Part shown: piece by piece, positions 60,916 through 64,000 of the stretch
Layout: each line of letters opens with the position of its first letter
Position numbering within the stretch: the first letter of the stretch is position 1
Origin: Doryteuthis pealeii
Taxonomy: Eukaryota; Mollusca; Cephalopoda; Myopsida; Loliginidae
NCBI GenBank assembly: GCA_023376005.1
Contig: CM042151.1
Span: 76,841,512-76,905,511 of the forward strand
Length of the DNA stretch: 64,000 bases
Direction: 5' to 3'
The notes under the pieces: model-generated
Databases searched by the model: none
What the model was told of the DNA's origin: nothing
Seen by the model: the letters and a program-made list of their open reading frames with translations, nothing else
Program-made: the position numbers and the translations under genes

Positions 60916-61800
60916 ACTCTAATTTCAGTGATAATTTAGATATGTTTTTAATAATTATACATGTGTAATTTTTGTCATGGGGGTAATTTTGTTTTTATGT
61001 GTCTAATTATAGGCAACTCTTCAAGAAATTTATTTGATAACTTTCGCCTAATAAATAATTGTGACATTAATTTCTTCTTTATTATTTAATTTCTTAAAAT
61101 GAATGTGAAACTTTCTTTAAAAAACATTTATCTTTTTTAATTATGTAAGTTTGTAAAATGTTTATTCTTTTATTCTAGGGAGTGGCAAACAGAGCCTCAA
61201 AGTCATTTTTGACCGAATGACTTTAGTCCCACCTACAGAAAATAATTTACCGAAAATCAGGAAATTATCGGATTTTAATGAAATTTTCAGTGTTTATTTA
61301 TCAAAGAATGATCTTTATAATGCATTATTTATTTTATTTCAAAACTTTCTAATTTTTTCAGGTCACTTAATTTTTACCCCCCTTATGTTGGGGGCGTAAA
61401 ATTGTTTTCAAGTTGGTCCTTACTTGATACTAATTACAGTATAAATAAAGAGATAAAAGACCGAAGTTATGAATAGAAACAAAAAAAATTTTTTTACGGT
61501 GGCTCTTCTATGAGAAAATAAGTATTGATTATTGAAAAATAAAATGTAAAAAAAAAAAATATAAAATAATTTTTTTGATTTCTTTTTTACTCATTTCCAT
61601 AATTATTTAATTGACTATTATCTTATTAAAAAAAAAATTATACATCTATATTTTTTCTGCTAAAAAGGGGGGGGAGGTAAATTTTTAATAGAGTTTTTCT
61701 TCAAAACTTATTACTTTAGGAGTATAAAATAAGGTTTGCATTAAATAGATATTTATTTCTAGAAACTAAAAATATAACATTTTAAACCTAATATCAAGAT
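60916..61800 (+). repeat. Dispersed repeat R2, copy outside the palindrome (2)
   Basis: It starts directly after S1, as in the right arm (41,336), but about 1.5 kb of the middle is missing: the block ending tttattctttta(t)tcta at 61,178 joins sequence equivalent to 43,050 onward (tgactttagtcccacc). It contains the gttgggggcgtaaa block and a core motif at 61,251-61,295. The deletion places this copy as a derived, shorter form. Confidence 0.6.
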
Positions 61801-62689
61801 TCACATATTTTAAAACAATTAAATTGATTTTCAATATAATCACATAATGTTAGAAGATTAATTGTATGGAAAACAATTAAGACCAAATACAGAAAATATG
61901 AAATATCTTCCTCTATTCAAGAAGAGTTAATCTATGTGTCAGTAATTTAACCGAAAGATTCAATATCTAATAAGTTATGGTAAGTTCATTTCATTATTAC
62001 TATTTTTAATTCAATTATTCCTTTTTAATTAAAAATATTCAAATTCTAATTGATGTTTTCTCACTTTTTATCTTTAAATTAACAATTTTTTTTTTTTTTT
62101 TTTACTAAAATAAAAAAAAGATTGCAATTGTCATGTCTTGACGGAAAAGACTATCTGGAACCCCCACCATCTAAAATTTTTGTTTTTAATTTTTGTTTTT
62201 TTTCCTTCAATGGATTATTATCGATTGCACACCAATCTATCAGATTGTAAAAAAAAAAAAAATTTTAAAAGTTCTTTATTTTTCGAGTTGGGTGCTCAGT
62301 TCCCCGTCGTAAATATTGGAAACGCTATAAAAAAGTTAAAAAATATTATGGCAATTATGGAATACCATTCACGAAACGTAAATAATATGCAAATTTTATT
62401 TTCAATGAAACTAATATATTTTTTTACATACAAAAAACGGATTTTACTTGATTAAAAGTTAAAACGTGTGTGTAAAATTTCAGTAACATTTAATAAATAT
62501 GTATTTAAAGTAACGCTTTACTTATTTCTAAAAAGAAATGTTTATATTATAAGTATTTTAAAAATATTTTAAAGCCATTATTGAACACGATAAATCAAAA
62601 TAAATTCAACGTAACTTTTTGTTGAAATTCGGACGATTTTTAATGTATTAAAAATAAATTGCATATTGTAATAATATTTTTCTTTTTTT
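61801..62689. other. AT-rich intergenic DNA
   Basis: Poly-T at 62,085-62,103. The frame at 62,138-62,455 is biased to Lys, Phe, Ile and Asn and shows no domain. Nothing else is recognised. Confidence 0.5.
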
Positions 62690-64000
62690 AATGATGGTCA
62701 TTATGTTACTTCTTATCGATTTAGACAAAGTTTGACCTTAAATAATAGATTTAATTATTTTTAATTCGCTTTTAAAACTCCAAGCAGATGATTTTTTTGC
62801 AAATAGTTCATATAGTAATCGGTTTTATTTTTTCATACATTCTTTAAAAATTCTATTTTTCGTGAATTTAGCAACTGTATAGAAATGTATTTGATATATT
62901 TCATCTAAGAAAGGTGAATAAATAGATATGTTCCAAAATAAATGAGAAAAAAGATCGGAATTATGTCCCTTGTTTTCTCGCTCTTAAGGAAACCTTTTTG
63001 TATTTTTTGGCAAATCAACGACACATTTTCATTCAACCAGAAAAGATTAGTTCTATTTAAAATATTACATTTCTTTTCTCCGTCTTCTTTAACGTTGTAT
63101 CGCACCAAAGAAAAGAAATCAGACAAAAGAAAAAGGAAAGAAGTAAGTATAACGTTCGGGGAATTGTTTTTCTTTACCAAAAAAAAAAAAAAAACACAAA
63201 AAGAAACGTAATTTGGAAATTTTCTTTTCCATTGAAGAAGTGAAATATTTTTTTTTTTTTTTTATTTCTGACAGTAATTTATGGATATAAAAATATCTGT
63301 AATCTTTTGAAAACTCATTCAATTATTATAGAAAATCAACATTTAATTGAAATATTTATATTATTTTCGCTGATGACAAATAAAGTCACACATCGAAATC
63401 TCAGCCGATTAAATTTCTGTAAAATCTTTTAAAAACTATTTTATCAAAAAAATATTTCCATCAAATAGATTCAAAAGGAACCTTGAGATTTTTTTTTAAT
63501 TATAAGATTATTTACTGTAATTTTGAAAGTTAAAAAAAAAATAAAGATTTATGTTCTTCGTCATATATCTTAGCTATACCCAAAATAGGCCTAAAATGCT
63601 TTTTTGACAAAAATAGGACTAAAATGCGTTTTTGACAAAAATAGGACTAAAATGCGTTTTCCATAGGGAAAATAATTAACCAAAAATCAGTGAATTTTCG
63701 GATTTTAATGAAATTTTCAGTGTTTATGTATCAATGAATGATCTTTATAATGCATTACGTATTTTATTTCAAAACTTTCTCATTTTTTTCAGGTCACTTA
63801 TTTTTGCCCCCCCCCCCTTCCCCTTATGTTGGGGGTGTAACATTTTTTGCTAGTTGGTCATTTTCGATACAGTTATAGTATAAATAAAGAGATAAAAGAC
63901 CGAAGTTATGAATAGAAACAAAATAAAATTACGGTGGCTTTTCTATGAGAAAATAAGTATCGAAAAATAAAATGTAAAACAAATAATAAATAATACATTT
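62690..64000 (+). repeat. Dispersed repeat R2, copy running off the window end
   Basis: Bases 62,800-63,170 match 41,610-41,960 of the right arm on the same strand (agttcatatagtaatcg; caacgacac(a/t)ttttcattcaacc). Bases 63,395-63,570 match 42,238-42,400, and 63,570-64,000 match 43,020-43,400. A short direct triplication (aaaatgcgttttt gacaaaaatagg) lies at 63,590-63,660. The copy is truncated by the window end. Confidence 0.6.

Noticed and set aside
62138..63322. Several overlapping frames on both strands near the right end
   Set aside because: All lie in AT-rich repeat R2 or flanking DNA, are biased to Lys, Phe, Asn and Ile, and include homopolymer translations.

Overview
The window is animal nuclear DNA, very AT-rich and mostly non-coding. 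It holds tandem C2H2 zinc-finger arrays with TGEKP linkers, split and decayed DNA transposons, a decayed LINE fragment, GATA/CA/GA/TA microsatellites and several dispersed repeat families. Expanded C2H2 arrays in repeat-dense DNA, and a (TA)n tract running into an 'actagctaaagtacccgg' type retroposon tail, point to a mollusc, most likely a cephalopod. That is an inference; no gene here is species-diagnostic.

The dominant structure is a giant inverted repeat. About 21.4 kb on the left (about 12,190-33,597) reappears, reverse-complemented and in the same order, as about 21.7 kb on the right (about 34,868-56,600), around a unique spacer of about 1.27 kb. Each arm carries, from outside in: a multi-finger C2H2 gene (3' end outermost), a decayed piggyBac-like transposon with its N-terminal exon, a GATA tract, two small MITEs with telomere-like interiors, a large AT-rich repeat family, a GC-richer island, a LINE tail, and copies of a long-terminal-inverted-repeat DNA transposon that form the centre. 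Differences between the arms are mostly single-base indels, grouped in blocks in which only one arm is damaged. A 10-N gap at 42,569-42,578 lies where the left arm shows no missing base. The palindrome may therefore be real, or it may be a haplotype or fold-back assembly artefact.

Layout: 1-2,900 AT-rich direct duplications, one R1 repeat and one MITE; 3,330-5,540 zinc-finger gene 1 with fossil fingers upstream; 5,566-7,175 repeated non-coding modules and one candidate exon; 7,335-7,975 dispersed repeat R3; 8,265-12,166 a DNA transposon with about 0.95 kb well-matched terminal inverted repeats and a broken transposase-like gene; 12,190-56,600 the giant inverted repeat; 56,600-64,000 AT-rich DNA with more copies of R1, R2, R3 and S1.

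Only the zinc-finger arrays look like recent host genes. The right-arm copy is the best preserved: 27 complete fingers in one frame, then about ten more interrupted by frameshifts and a stop. The other coding remnants are transposon genes carrying disabling lesions. No tRNA, rRNA, CRISPR array or bacterial-type operon was seen. Repeat family names (R1, R2, R3, S1, M1) are labels made for this report.
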